From the NCBI GenBank assembly GCA_007753675.1, contig CP036432.1, positions 4,996,394-5,060,393 of the forward strand: DNA of 64,000 nucleotides, read 5' to 3'. How positions within the stretch are numbered: position 1 is the first letter of the stretch; each line of letters starts with the position of its first letter. Shown here piece after piece: positions 35,839-44,017 of this stretch. A program made the translations under genes and the position numbers. This stretch comes from Stieleria magnilauensis (GTDB taxonomy: Bacteria; Planctomycetota; Planctomycetia; Pirellulales; Pirellulaceae). Under the pieces are notes generated by a model. That model had not been told where the DNA came from, did not search any database, and worked only from the letters and a program-made list of their open reading frames with translations.

Positions 35839-37299
35839 CTACTGCGACTCAATCGCTTTGACAACAGCTTGGTCGGCCGTGCTGAGTCGGCTGATCGGAA
35901 CGCTCAACTCCTTTCCGTCCGCGCGTTGCAAAACGACATTTGGTCCGTCCACACGAACGAATTGGGCGTCCACCCGGAAGGCTCCCGTGCTGTCACTCCA
36001 CTGGCGCATGCCGCGCCCCTCGTCCATCTTTTCGTTCGCCGTCGCAAACGGGTTGCTCGTGTTGGCTGGCGGAGGCGATGAACCGGCCGCCTCGACGACG
36101 GGTTCGATCCCTTTCCAAAGATTCTTGGCGGCCAGGCTGACGCCGATCACCTTGTGCGTTTGCAACTCTTTCACCCGCATCGCAACATCAAAATCGTTCG
36201 GATGCGGCTTGTACCCCCTCATGCGTCTCAGTCGGTTCGCAATGGTTGGCCATTGCGACGAATTTAAATCGGCCATCACTTCGCGTTTCACCTGATCGGT
36301 CAACGGCTTGCCTTCCTGTTCTTTGGCTGCCGCTGCCTGTTTCGCATTCCGTTCAGCCGTCCTCTGTTGGAGTTCGGCGATGCGGTCCTGTCGCGCCTTG
36401 ACGTGTGCGGCATAGGCTTCGTCGGACATCCGATCGTACGCCACCGTCACCGGGATTTTGACATCGGTGTTCTTGGATTGGATGGTCAGATCGACCTTGA
36501 AACGCATTGATTCGGTGACGCCGCGTTGGCGATCAAAGACCCAGGTACCCGTTCCGTTCATCTCAAATCCGGTTTCCTCGCTGTTTGCCGCCGGCGAGGA
36601 CAGAGAATAGGTTTTGCGAATCGTCACCAGATTCCCAGCTTCACTTTGAATCTCGTAGCTCGCTGTTTCCCCGCCGCCGGTTTTGACCGTTTTGTTTTGG
36701 TCATTGGCAAAGGGGCCAAACCTCGGACCGAAGCGGGAGTTGCTTGAAGAACGTGAGGTGATGGTCAGACCACTTCCGTCCTGCCATTTCCGAGTCTCTT
36801 GCTCGGGGAGTACGTCAAAGGGCAACAAGGAAAGATTGCCCAACAGGAACGGCAGCTGAGAGTCACCTCGCATGCTCTCCACACCGCCGGTGCTGGTCAA
36901 GACCAAGGTACTGGTGGACTGAGCGAGTCCTTGAAAATCGGGGCGATCAAACGGACCGCGCGGCATCGGAGGGCCGCCCGGACGCGGTCCAAACCCGCCT
37001 CTTCGCGGACCGCTGCCGGACGATTTCGATTTGACAGATTTGCTTAATCCACCGCTGTACTCAACGGTCATCGTTTCGCCCTCGGTTTGCTTTCCGGTAA
37101 AGACAATGACTCCTTGCATGGTTTCGACCGAGCTGGGCGCGTCCGCCGTGATGGTGACCGAATATGGGACCACCTCGTCGGGCGCAATTCGGTATCGCAG
37201 CGGTTCCGCATTCGCGACGGCCCCGAGCGTCAACGCTACGAAACCGAACGTCGCCGCTACGACACCGACCAAGAAAAGACGGGATGTCGTCCAAAGCAT
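35839..37299 (-). CDS. Secreted protein with C-terminal SHD1 domain
   Basis: ATG 37299 starts a signal peptide (MLWTTSRLFLVGVV...VANAEP); a start at 37344 adds only polar residues. The 486-residue protein has a beta-rich N-terminal region (PLRYRIAPDEVVPYSVTIT) that looks like the DUF6263-style fold, followed by a glycine/proline/arginine-rich stretch (about residues 80-105). A helical, charged segment lies around residue 310 (KARQDRIAELQQRTAERNAK). The final 50 residues are an SHD1 domain (WSDSTGAFRV, KELSVPISRLSTADQAVV) almost matching that of the protein at 1087. It lies in a single-gene position between converging and co-directional neighbours. The function is unknown. Confidence 0.75.
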   Translation of the reverse strand: MLWTTSRLFLVGVVAATFGFVALTLGAVANAEPLRYRIAPDEVVPYSVTITADAPSSVETMQGVIVFTGKQTEGETMTVEYSGGLSKSVKSKSSGSGPRRGGFGPRPGGPPMPRGPFDRPDFQGLAQSTSTLVLTSTGGVESMRGDSQLPFLLGNLSLLPFDVLPEQETRKWQDGSGLTITSRSSSNSRFGPRFGPFANDQNKTVKTGGGETASYEIQSEAGNLVTIRKTYSLSSPAANSEETGFEMNGTGTWVFDRQRGVTESMRFKVDLTIQSKNTDVKIPVTVAYDRMSDEAYAAHVKARQDRIAELQQRTAERNAKQAAAAKEQEGKPLTDQVKREVMADLNSSQWPTIANRLRRMRGYKPHPNDFDVAMRVKELQTHKVIGVSLAAKNLWKGIEPVVEAAGSSPPPANTSNPFATANEKMDEGRGMRQWSDSTGAFRVDAQFVRVDGPNVVLQRADGKELSVPISRLSTADQAVVKAIESQ

Positions 37300-37535
37300 G
37301 TCATGCTCCAATTGCCAAAATGGGTTGAATTGATCCGAAGTCATTCTTTTCCCGGCGACCGATGGCCGGAAAAACCGCCAGAAGCATCTGCTGGGTCAGA
37401 CCTTGGGCGTCACCAGGCTTTCGCTCTTGTCTGCGAAATTAGGCATCGTGGGCTTCAAGTCAGTCCACTATATCTACTCCGGCACCGTAAAAACTGTGGC
37501 ACGCAAATTGGAAAAACAATTGCCAACGGCTTGTC

Positions 37536-37570
37536 GATTGAATCAGCCGTTTGGCGTGAGCCTACGGGCC
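37536..37570. repeat. Dispersed ~30-bp element, copy 1
   Basis: The core gccgtttggcgtgagcctac, extended by ggg, lies just past the 3' end of the polyol dehydrogenase gene (minus strand). It matches, with one mismatch over about 34 bases, the reverse complement of 47012-47047, and the core also matches 60025-60054. All three copies are intergenic and near gene ends. I infer a REP-like dispersed repeat. Confidence 0.75.
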
Positions 37571-37585
37571 GCGGTGCGTTTGAGT

Positions 37586-39106
37586 CTACGAGGCACCGCC
37601 GGCATCACCGAGCACCGCCCGCATGTGTTCGCTGACGTCGGGCGTGCGGTCCATCCGGTCAAGCATCTCCAGATAAGTCTGCGCAAACCGCTCGTTGTCG
37701 GCGAGGTCGCCGAAGAGTTGTTGGATTCTCAGAAATGACAACCGGTCGTCGCGAGTGGCTTTCGCTGCCTCGTGCAAACTTTCTTTCAGCCCATCGGTCA
37801 CATCGAGTGGTTGGCCGTGGCGATCGGCGTGTTTCTCGCTGTAATAGCACCACGCCGCAATCACGAGTGCCGCGTGACGAATGCTGCCCCCCTTGGCGAG
37901 ATTTTCGTAGATGGTGGGGATCAGGAAGACGGGTAGTTTGCTGGAACTTTCCAGACAAATCCTGGCCAGGTTGTCACGGATGTTGGGATTGCCAAACCGT
38001 TCGATCAACGTCGCCTTGTACTGGTCTAAGTCGATCCCTTCGACGGCATCGAGTACTGGCGTCGCCTCCACGTCAAAGAACTGTCTCAGGAAATCGCGAA
38101 ACAGATCGTCGTGGATACACTCGTTGATCGTTTGGTATCCGTAAACGCTGCCAAGAATCCCGAGCACCGAATGGCCGGCATTGAGCAGCCGCAATTTCAT
38201 TTCTTCATACGGCGTGACATTGGAGCAGAATTGCACGTCGACGTTCTGCCAATCCGGGCGGCCCGCCGAAAAGTGGTCTTCGATGACCCATTGGCAAAAA
38301 GGCTCGCAGACAACCGGCCACTGGTCGTCGACGTTGAACTCCGTTCGCAGAAACTCGATGTCGGCATCGGTCGTCACCGGCGTGATCCGATCGACCATCG
38401 CGTTGGGAAAGCGGACTTCTGAATCAATCCAGGCGGCCAGTTCAGGGTCTTGCAGCCGAGCAAATCCGACCAGCATTTTCCGTGTCAAGTCGCCGTTGTG
38501 CTGAATGTTGTCACAGGACTGAACCGTGAACGCCGGCAATCCGCCATCACGACGTTTCCGGAGCGCCGCGGTCAAGTACCCGAACACCAGCTTTGGTTGT
38601 GACGGATGATCGACGTCGTGCCTGGCGTCGGGATTGGACGTGTCAAATTCGCCGGTTTCGGCGTCGACGTTGTAGCCGCCTTCGGTGATCGACAGCGAAA
38701 CGATTTTCGTCGCGGGATCGGCCATCCGATCGATGACCGACGCGGGATCGTCGCAACCCATCAAGAAATCGACGATCGATCCGATCACTCTCGTTTCGAT
38801 CTTGCCATCGGGATGTTTGACGATCAGCGTGTACAGATAGTCTTGCTGCTTGAGGATCGTTGCCATTTTTCGATCGGACTGGCGCAGTCCGACACCGCAG
38901 ATCCCCCACTGGGCGGCAGCATCAGATTCCAGACCATTGGATTCGAGCAGCTGATCGGTATAGAAGGCTTCGTGAGACCGATGGAATCCTCCGACGCCGA
39001 CGTGGACGATCCCCGTGGTCAATCGGCCGCGGTCATAGGTCGGCCGCGAGAGACGATCGGGAAGACGCGAAAGGTTGGCTTGGTTCAACGCAAGCGGCGT
39101 GTTCAT
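37586..39106 (-). CDS. Mannitol dehydrogenase family (polyol long-chain dehydrogenase)
   Basis: The 506-residue cytoplasmic protein starts at ATG 39106, overlapping the permease stop by four bases (ATGA). It has the dinucleotide-binding loop GVGGFHR (37-43) near the N-terminus and the polyol-specific long-chain dehydrogenase catalytic triad K304-x4-N309-x2-H312 in EEMKLRLLNAGHSVLG. Length and architecture fit mannitol 2-dehydrogenase, fructuronate reductase (UxuB) and related enzymes that oxidise a polyol or reduce a keto-sugar with NAD(P). Which substrate is not visible. Coupling to a transporter gene suggests they handle the same compound. Confidence 0.9.
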   Translation of the reverse strand: MNTPLALNQANLSRLPDRLSRPTYDRGRLTTGIVHVGVGGFHRSHEAFYTDQLLESNGLESDAAAQWGICGVGLRQSDRKMATILKQQDYLYTLIVKHPDGKIETRVIGSIVDFLMGCDDPASVIDRMADPATKIVSLSITEGGYNVDAETGEFDTSNPDARHDVDHPSQPKLVFGYLTAALRKRRDGGLPAFTVQSCDNIQHNGDLTRKMLVGFARLQDPELAAWIDSEVRFPNAMVDRITPVTTDADIEFLRTEFNVDDQWPVVCEPFCQWVIEDHFSAGRPDWQNVDVQFCSNVTPYEEMKLRLLNAGHSVLGILGSVYGYQTINECIHDDLFRDFLRQFFDVEATPVLDAVEGIDLDQYKATLIERFGNPNIRDNLARICLESSSKLPVFLIPTIYENLAKGGSIRHAALVIAAWCYYSEKHADRHGQPLDVTDGLKESLHEAAKATRDDRLSFLRIQQLFGDLADNERFAQTYLEMLDRMDRTPDVSEHMRAVLGDAGGAS

Positions 39107-40827
39107 GTTGATGCCTGATTAAGCTTTTTGGTTCGCTGCAAGACCCAATAGGCGGAGGCGAAGTAGACGATCGTCAAGACGAAACCCCAGGGATAGAAAA
39201 TGGCGGCGTTGCCTTCGTACGCATCCATGTCGGAACTGCCGAACATCACGACCAGCGCCAAGATCAATGTTGCCGCCAAGGCCAGCCATTTGACGACGCG
39301 CAAAACTCTGGTCAGCGTTGAATCGTCATAAACAAGCGCGTTTCTGGAACGCGCTTGTTCCAATTGAAACTCCTTGATCGCTTGATTTCGTTCCCGCTCC
39401 GTAGCCTCTTCGGCCGGGTAGCTTTCCCGCGCACCGTAGCGACTGGCCATGAACGTGTAAACGACGATCGTGAACACCCAGGTCGGCAGGAACAGATAGA
39501 AGAACGACATCACTTGCAAGTAATTGAGCCCGAATCCGAAGACCAGCCCTGCCGCCCAGGAGGCGATCGCCGGAGTGCTGTACGTCAAACCTTTGTACTT
39601 TGCCCAATACCTCGTCAGCGAGACCCGAGGGAAGAGGAAGTGTTCGGCGAAGACGATCGCGCCGACGGGAACCACCAGCAGGCCGGCATAGGTCAACAGC
39701 GGCAAAATCTGTTTGTACACAAACGGAAAACAGGCGATCGCGACCGTCACCACGCCCACGGCGAAGGTGACTCGCATCCGCGAGTGGTTGTAAAAGATCG
39801 CCTGCGCCGCCAATCCGGCTCGATAGAGGTTTGCGTTGGCGGTCGTCCACCCGGCGATAATCACGATCACGTAGCCCGACAAGCCCAACGCACGGTAGGC
39901 AACGTCGCCCGGATCCAGTTCCACGATCGTTGATTTCATCAGTACCGCGGTGCCCGCCCCCATGATGCCGGCCGCGATCCATGCGATGTAATGCCCGAAC
40001 AGCATGCCCGCACTGGTACAGAGTCCGTAGATGGGTCGCTTGGCATAACGCAGCAGCGCCATGTCGATCAGACCGAAATGGGTGATCGTGTTGGCGGCCC
40101 AGGCGAACCCGATCACTTCCAACAATCCGATGCCGGGTTTGCCATCGCTATTGACACCGGTCCAGATGGATCGGTCGCCAATCGTAATGAAGTCGGCGAA
40201 ACCGTTCAGTTGGGGCCTGCCAAGCACCGCGTCAGAGACTGCCGGAAACAAAACCAGGGCGCCGCTGACAAACATCACGACCAACCAAGGTCCGCAGAGG
40301 CTCGAAAACTCAGCCACCGCGTTGAACCCGTACATCGCCACCAGCACCACGATCATCCCCACCACCAGGACGACCACGACGAACAGGGCGTCGGTCGGAT
40401 ACCATTGCAATTGCGCGGGAATGCCCAGCAACAGCCGAACCGCCGTGCAAGAAACGGTGATCATCGCGGATGAAATCACGCTAAAGATCAGCACGTTGGC
40501 CCAGTTGTACAGATCGCTCATCGAATCTCCGGCGATCTTGTGGAGATACGTGTACAGACTCAGCCGAGTCTGAACGGCGATCGGCGTTGTGATCAGGGTC
40601 CAGCTCAAAATCGCCAGCACGTTGCCGACCAGCAGCCCAATCAGAATGTCTTGGGTCGAAGCGCCCAACGCTACGAAGGTTGCACCGATCACAAACTCGG
40701 TCGCCGCCACATGCTCACCGGCATACAACCCCGCAAAGTGAGTCCATCCGTGCAACTCGTGCTCCGCGACCGGCAGCTGCTCGGGGTTCATTTCAGCAAC
40801 GGAAATGTCACGAGCGTTATCGGTCAT
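39103..40827 (-). CDS. NCS1-type permease
   Basis: The 574-residue membrane protein starts at ATG 40827, with about twelve to thirteen hydrophobic segments and a hydrophilic C-terminal region interrupted by ARYGARESYPAEEATERERN. Its opening (GWTHFAGLYAGEHVAATEFVIG) and the repeated small-residue helices match the NCS1 (cytosine/purine/hydantoin permease) group. NCS1 carriers usually import nucleobases, allantoin, hydantoins or thiamine with Na+ or H+. This one is translationally coupled to a polyol dehydrogenase, which is unusual and leaves its substrate open. The charged loop of about 40 residues before the last two helices is longer than in typical members. Confidence 0.82.
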   Translation of the reverse strand: MTDNARDISVAEMNPEQLPVAEHELHGWTHFAGLYAGEHVAATEFVIGATFVALGASTQDILIGLLVGNVLAILSWTLITTPIAVQTRLSLYTYLHKIAGDSMSDLYNWANVLIFSVISSAMITVSCTAVRLLLGIPAQLQWYPTDALFVVVVLVVGMIVVLVAMYGFNAVAEFSSLCGPWLVVMFVSGALVLFPAVSDAVLGRPQLNGFADFITIGDRSIWTGVNSDGKPGIGLLEVIGFAWAANTITHFGLIDMALLRYAKRPIYGLCTSAGMLFGHYIAWIAAGIMGAGTAVLMKSTIVELDPGDVAYRALGLSGYVIVIIAGWTTANANLYRAGLAAQAIFYNHSRMRVTFAVGVVTVAIACFPFVYKQILPLLTYAGLLVVPVGAIVFAEHFLFPRVSLTRYWAKYKGLTYSTPAIASWAAGLVFGFGLNYLQVMSFFYLFLPTWVFTIVVYTFMASRYGARESYPAEEATERERNQAIKEFQLEQARSRNALVYDDSTLTRVLRVVKWLALAATLILALVVMFGSSDMDAYEGNAAIFYPWGFVLTIVYFASAYWVLQRTKKLNQAST

Positions 40828-41099
40828 GGCTATCCGCTGCCGGCGTCAGGCTTCAAATGGAAAAGTTAATCGCCTATTGGCGACTTGCGGGCTGATTGCC
40901 AGCAGTATCAAGTCTAGACGGCGGCGATCATTCCCACAAGTTCGCTGCAGGGGGTTGCACGGTCAGCGCCGGCCGGGTTTGAAATCGTTGTCGACGCGGA
41001 ATCGCGGAGGCAGAATTGACGAAGGCTGCCGCGAACGCATGGTCCGCGGCAGCCTTGTCGTCACCAAGCTGCAAATCCGGTTGTGTCTTCTGGCTGAGT
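40828..41099. other. Intergenic region between permease start and PRC-barrel stop
   Basis: These 272 bases hold the promoter region of the permease/dehydrogenase unit (minus strand) and the terminator hairpin of the PRC-barrel gene at 41022-41056. A tctaga site is at 40914, but I see no convincing promoter boxes and no coding potential. Confidence 0.4.
41022..41056 (-). terminator. 12-bp perfect stem after the PRC-barrel gene
   Basis: aaggctgccgcg (41022-41033) pairs perfectly with cgcggcagcctt (41045-41056) over an 11-base loop. It lies 43 bp past the stop of the PRC-barrel gene on the minus strand. No T run follows on that strand (it continues cgtcaattctg), so it is a transcript-end hairpin or weak terminator and not a textbook intrinsic terminator. 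Confidence 0.65.
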
Positions 41100-41675
41100 C
41101 TACTCGTCGTTGGACTCGCGATTGAGTCGCTTCATTCGCTCTTTCGCGTCTTCGTTTCGGTTGATGCCGTAACGCTTGTCCAACTCGCGAGCCCACTGAC
41201 GGTCAGCCATGTCGGGCCAATGATCTTCGTCGAAGCCCTCTTGGCCTTCGAGTTGTTCCTGCGTGACGTTGAGTACAAGCACATAGTCATCGGCATCGAT
41301 ATCGTCGTCACCGATTTCGTCTGGATCGACTTGCACTTTGAACGCTTCAAACGGCACGGCAAACAGTTTGTTTCCCAAACCGATGAACCCGCCGTAGGTC
41401 ACCGCGGCGTACTTCACTTTGCCGGTCCGGGAATCGATCACGATATCCTTGATTTCACCGACACTTTCGCCTTGTGAATTCTGGATATTGTAACCCATCA
41501 GTTGGCTGACCCGGATGTTCGCACCACGGGTCTTCTCGTCGAGTTTTCCGGCGTCTGCGGAACGCCGTTGAACGCGTTGGCGTTCCTTGGTCTCGGATTC
41601 TTGGGCAACCGCGGCAGTCACTGTCATGCAAGCGATCGCGGTGGTCGCCAACAAAGTGTGAATTGCAGTTTTCAT
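41100..41675 (-). CDS. Secreted PRC-barrel domain protein
   Basis: The 191-residue protein starts at ATG 41675 with a signal peptide (MKTAIHTLLATTAIACMTVTAAVAQ). Residues ~55-125 form a PRC-barrel: VSQLMGYNIQNSQGESVGEIKDIVID, then KVKYAAVTYGGFIGLGNKLFAVPFEAF. The C-terminus is acidic then basic, ending ERMKRLNRESNDE. PRC-barrels are small beta-barrels involved in RNA processing, photosynthetic reaction centres and general envelope stress; secreted ones of this kind often sit by CsbD-like genes, as here. Its exact role is not known. Confidence 0.88.
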   Translation of the reverse strand: MKTAIHTLLATTAIACMTVTAAVAQESETKERQRVQRRSADAGKLDEKTRGANIRVSQLMGYNIQNSQGESVGEIKDIVIDSRTGKVKYAAVTYGGFIGLGNKLFAVPFEAFKVQVDPDEIGDDDIDADDYVLVLNVTQEQLEGQEGFDEDHWPDMADRQWARELDKRYGINRNEDAKERMKRLNRESNDE

Positions 41676-41736
41676 AATTTTCGTACTTTTGGTTACGCTC
41701 TGAGAGTCGTTTGGTTACACACAGCGGGAAGGAGGT

Positions 41737-41773
41737 CACAGTGCCCAAACGCTGTGTACTGTTGGGCACTGTG
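41737..41773 (-). terminator. 12-bp perfect stem after the CsbD gene
   Basis: cacagtgcccaa (41737-41748) pairs exactly with ttgggcactgtg (41762-41773), with a 13-base loop. It starts 16 bp beyond the CsbD stop on the minus strand and lies upstream of the PRC-barrel start. It is a probable terminator or RNA stability element between the two genes; the flanking minus-strand sequence (tgacctcc) is not T-rich. Confidence 0.65.
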
Positions 41774-41789
41774 GAATTGCGTTTGGCGG

Positions 41790-41993
41790 CTAGCAATTGC
41801 AAGAGGACTCGAACTCTCGCACTTGGCGTTCTGCTTCATCGCGTGCGATGCCATATCGTTCTTGCACGACACCGACCATCTCTTCGCGTTTGCCGTCGAT
41901 GCGATCGAGTTCGTCATCGGTCAGTTTGCCCCACTTCTGTTGCGCCTGACCCTTGACTTGTTTCCACTTGCCTTGGATTTGATCCCAATTCAT
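41790..41993 (-). CDS. CsbD family stress protein
   Basis: The 67-residue protein starts at ATG 41993 and fits the CsbD family: MNWDQIQGKWKQVKGQAQQKWGKL and DDELDRIDGKREEMVG are the characteristic repeats. CsbD proteins are short, highly charged and induced by general stress in many bacteria; their mechanism is unclear. The tail after the family domain, EFESSCNC, ends in two cysteines and is unusual, which could allow disulfide or metal bonding. It is flanked by hairpins and lies upstream of the PRC-barrel gene in the same orientation. Confidence 0.92.
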   Translation of the reverse strand: MNWDQIQGKWKQVKGQAQQKWGKLTDDELDRIDGKREEMVGVVQERYGIARDEAERQVREFESSCNC

Positions 41994-42124
41994 GTTGTTG
42001 TCCCCTTATTGAGTGTCAGAAGAATGCCGCCTTGCCGAGCGGCCCAAACGACATCGTGCACGTTGTGGACCAATGCGGAAGAACTTGATCGGCTGTTTGG
42101 GCAACGCGGTTTTTGTGAGGGTCT

Positions 42125-42142
42125 GCCCGCTGGCTTGCGGGC
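42125..42142 (-). terminator. Short GC hairpin after the lipoprotein gene
   Basis: gcccgc (42125-42130) pairs with gcgggc (42137-42142) over a six-base loop. It begins 9 bases past the lipoprotein stop on the minus strand. The stem is short and no T run follows, so it is weakly supported. Confidence 0.4.
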
Positions 42143-42151
42143 GGTTGGTTG

Positions 42152-42310
42152 CTAATCGACCACCTCGACGTCCACGTCGCCCGTTTCGCGATCACGTTGG
42201 ACTTCCACTTCGCCGTCGGGCGTTTCCACTTCTAACACTGTTTCTTTGTTGTCGCAGCCCGCTAAAGCGAAGCCGAGTGTGGCGGCGAACGTCAACAACA
42301 ATGCATGCAT
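42152..42310 (-). CDS. Small lipoprotein, 52 residues
   Basis: The frame extends to 42562, but only the last 52 residues look coding. They start at ATG 42310 with MHALLLTFAATLGFALAGC, a type II signal peptide with lipobox L-A-G-C (Cys19). The mature part is 34 residues, strongly acidic, and built of repeated valine-glutamate/aspartate phrases (VLEVETPDGEVEVQ, GDVDVEVVD). Similar short acidic lipoproteins occur near CsbD/PRC genes in other bacteria as I recall, though I cannot verify that here. It probably binds cations or interacts with the envelope. It is divergent from the flavoprotein reductase. Confidence 0.7.
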   Translation of the reverse strand: MHALLLTFAATLGFALAGCDNKETVLEVETPDGEVEVQRDRETGDVDVEVVD

Positions 42311-42586
42311 GAAGTCTCGATAGGTTCTCACAGCAGGTTTCCTGAATTTGCGATCAAAGGTTGCAGTGCCGTGCTTGACGCCACGGTCTTGAAGTCGGCC
42401 CATCGGCAACAACACCAACAGGACGATGACGGGCGACCCATAGCAAAACTTGTGCCGAGTGCTTTGGCACACTGCGTGCATTTGAGTTACTGCGTGCATT
42501 TGAGATTTGAGAGCGTATCCGATTGATACCTGCGACTTGATTCTGGACGCGACTTGATTCACGTACCGACGGGAGACTCCACTGTG
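42311..42586. promoter_or_regulatory. Divergent region with an 18-bp tandem direct repeat
   Basis: The 276-bp gap lies between the lipoprotein start (minus) and the reductase start (plus). An 18-bp unit, actgcgtgcatttgagtt, is repeated head to tail at 42472-42489 and 42490-42507 with a single difference. It lies about 80 bp upstream of the reductase ATG. Back-to-back direct repeats at this distance are typical of activator sites, but no regulator is encoded nearby and I have no promoter boxes to anchor it. Confidence 0.4.
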
Positions 42587-43948
42587 ATGAGAACAAACCG
42601 GTTTGACCTCATTGCGATCGGAACCGGTCCGTCCGCGTCAACGGTAGCTGAGAAGACCGCCGACGATGGCAAGCGTGTCGCGGTCATCGAATCGCGGGAA
42701 TTTGGAGGCACCTGTGCGCTACGCGGGTGCAATCCGAAAAAGGTCTACACCAATGCTGCGAACTTGATCGATCGGACGCGCGGAGGACAGGACAAGTTCA
42801 TCAAATCCGACGGGGTTCGTGTCAACTGGGCCAAGCTGTTGGAATTCAAGCGTGAATTCACCGAACCGGTGCTGGAACATAGTGAAGCGTCGTTCCAAAA
42901 ACGCGGGATCACAACCTTTCATGGAGAGGCGTCATTTGTCGATCCGACGACCATCCGTGTCGGTGAACACCAATTATCGAGCGATCGCATTTTTGTCGGC
43001 GTCGGGGGCCACCCTCGACCGCTCGACGTCCCCGGTGGTGAGCTGGCAATTCACAGTGACGAGTTCCTCGAGCTGGAATCGATTCCCCAGCGCTTTGTCT
43101 TCATCGGAGGCGGCTATATCTCCATGGAGTTTGCGTGCGTGGCGGCCCGCTGCGGATCCCAGGTCGTCGTGCTGGAACGGGGCGACCGGGTGTTGTCGCC
43201 CTTTGATCGAGACTTGGTCAAGCAGTTGGTCCGATACGGGAAGTCGCGTGGACTGGACGTCCGAACCGATGCGGAGGTCACCGAGATTTCCCAAGGGGAT
43301 GATGGGTCATTCGTCGTGCAATACCGTCAACCGGATCGGAATCACGCGACCCTGCAGACCGATCTGGTGGTTCACGGTGCGGGTCGTGCGCCGAACCTTG
43401 ACGGCTTGAATCTAAAGGCCGGAAACGTTGCGTTCGGCGACGACGGAATCAAAGTCGATTCTCTGATGCGCAGCGTGTCCAACCCGTCCGTTTTCTCTGC
43501 CGGTGACTGCGCCGACACGGGAAAACCTCGCCTGACTCCGGTTGCCAACGAAGAGGCTCGCGTCGTCGTCAAAAACCTGTTCGCCGAACACCCGCAAGTG
43601 CGGCCAGACTATGGACAGGTTCCGAAAGTCGCCTTTACCGTTCCGCCGATCGCATCGGTGGGGATGTCACAACACCAAGCAGAAGCATCGCACAAGGTTG
43701 TCGTTCATCATCAAGACACGTCGTCATCGGGTTCGGTCCGCAAAACACTTCAACCTTGTGGCGGGTACAAAGTACTGATCGACAAAGACAGTGATCGTAT
43801 CCTCGGGGCACACCTGATCGGCCCGGCTGCGGACGAGACGATTAACTTGTTCGCACTGGCCATGAAGTTTGGTTTGACAGCGACGGATATCAAGTCGACG
43901 TTGTTCGCATTCCCGACGCATGCGTCCGATGTGCGGCAGATGCTTTGA
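42587..43948 (+). CDS. FAD-dependent pyridine nucleotide-disulfide oxidoreductase
   Basis: ATG 42587 gives 453 residues; the open frame upstream to 42554 adds nothing. The FAD-binding motif IGTGPSAS is at 11-18, and the redox disulfide is C43-x4-C48 in GGTCALRGCNPKK. A second dinucleotide site (FIGGGYISMEFACVAARCG) follows, and an FAD contact FSAGDCAD occurs near 305. It resembles glutathione reductase, dihydrolipoyl dehydrogenase and mercuric reductase. The C-terminal His of the canonical HPTxxE dyad is missing: the sequence reads F442-P-T-H445-A-S-D, as in a subgroup of uncharacterised family members. It is divergent from a small stress cluster, so a role in thiol or oxidant handling is plausible. 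Confidence 0.88.
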   Translation: MRTNRFDLIAIGTGPSASTVAEKTADDGKRVAVIESREFGGTCALRGCNPKKVYTNAANLIDRTRGGQDKFIKSDGVRVNWAKLLEFKREFTEPVLEHSEASFQKRGITTFHGEASFVDPTTIRVGEHQLSSDRIFVGVGGHPRPLDVPGGELAIHSDEFLELESIPQRFVFIGGGYISMEFACVAARCGSQVVVLERGDRVLSPFDRDLVKQLVRYGKSRGLDVRTDAEVTEISQGDDGSFVVQYRQPDRNHATLQTDLVVHGAGRAPNLDGLNLKAGNVAFGDDGIKVDSLMRSVSNPSVFSAGDCADTGKPRLTPVANEEARVVVKNLFAEHPQVRPDYGQVPKVAFTVPPIASVGMSQHQAEASHKVVVHHQDTSSSGSVRKTLQPCGGYKVLIDKDSDRILGAHLIGPAADETINLFALAMKFGLTATDIKSTLFAFPTHASDVRQML

Positions 43949-44017
43949 GCCCTCCGCGTTTACGATGTCCTAACCCCGGATGACGGTTCTTAACGAAACG
44001 CCGCAACGGCAGGGTTG

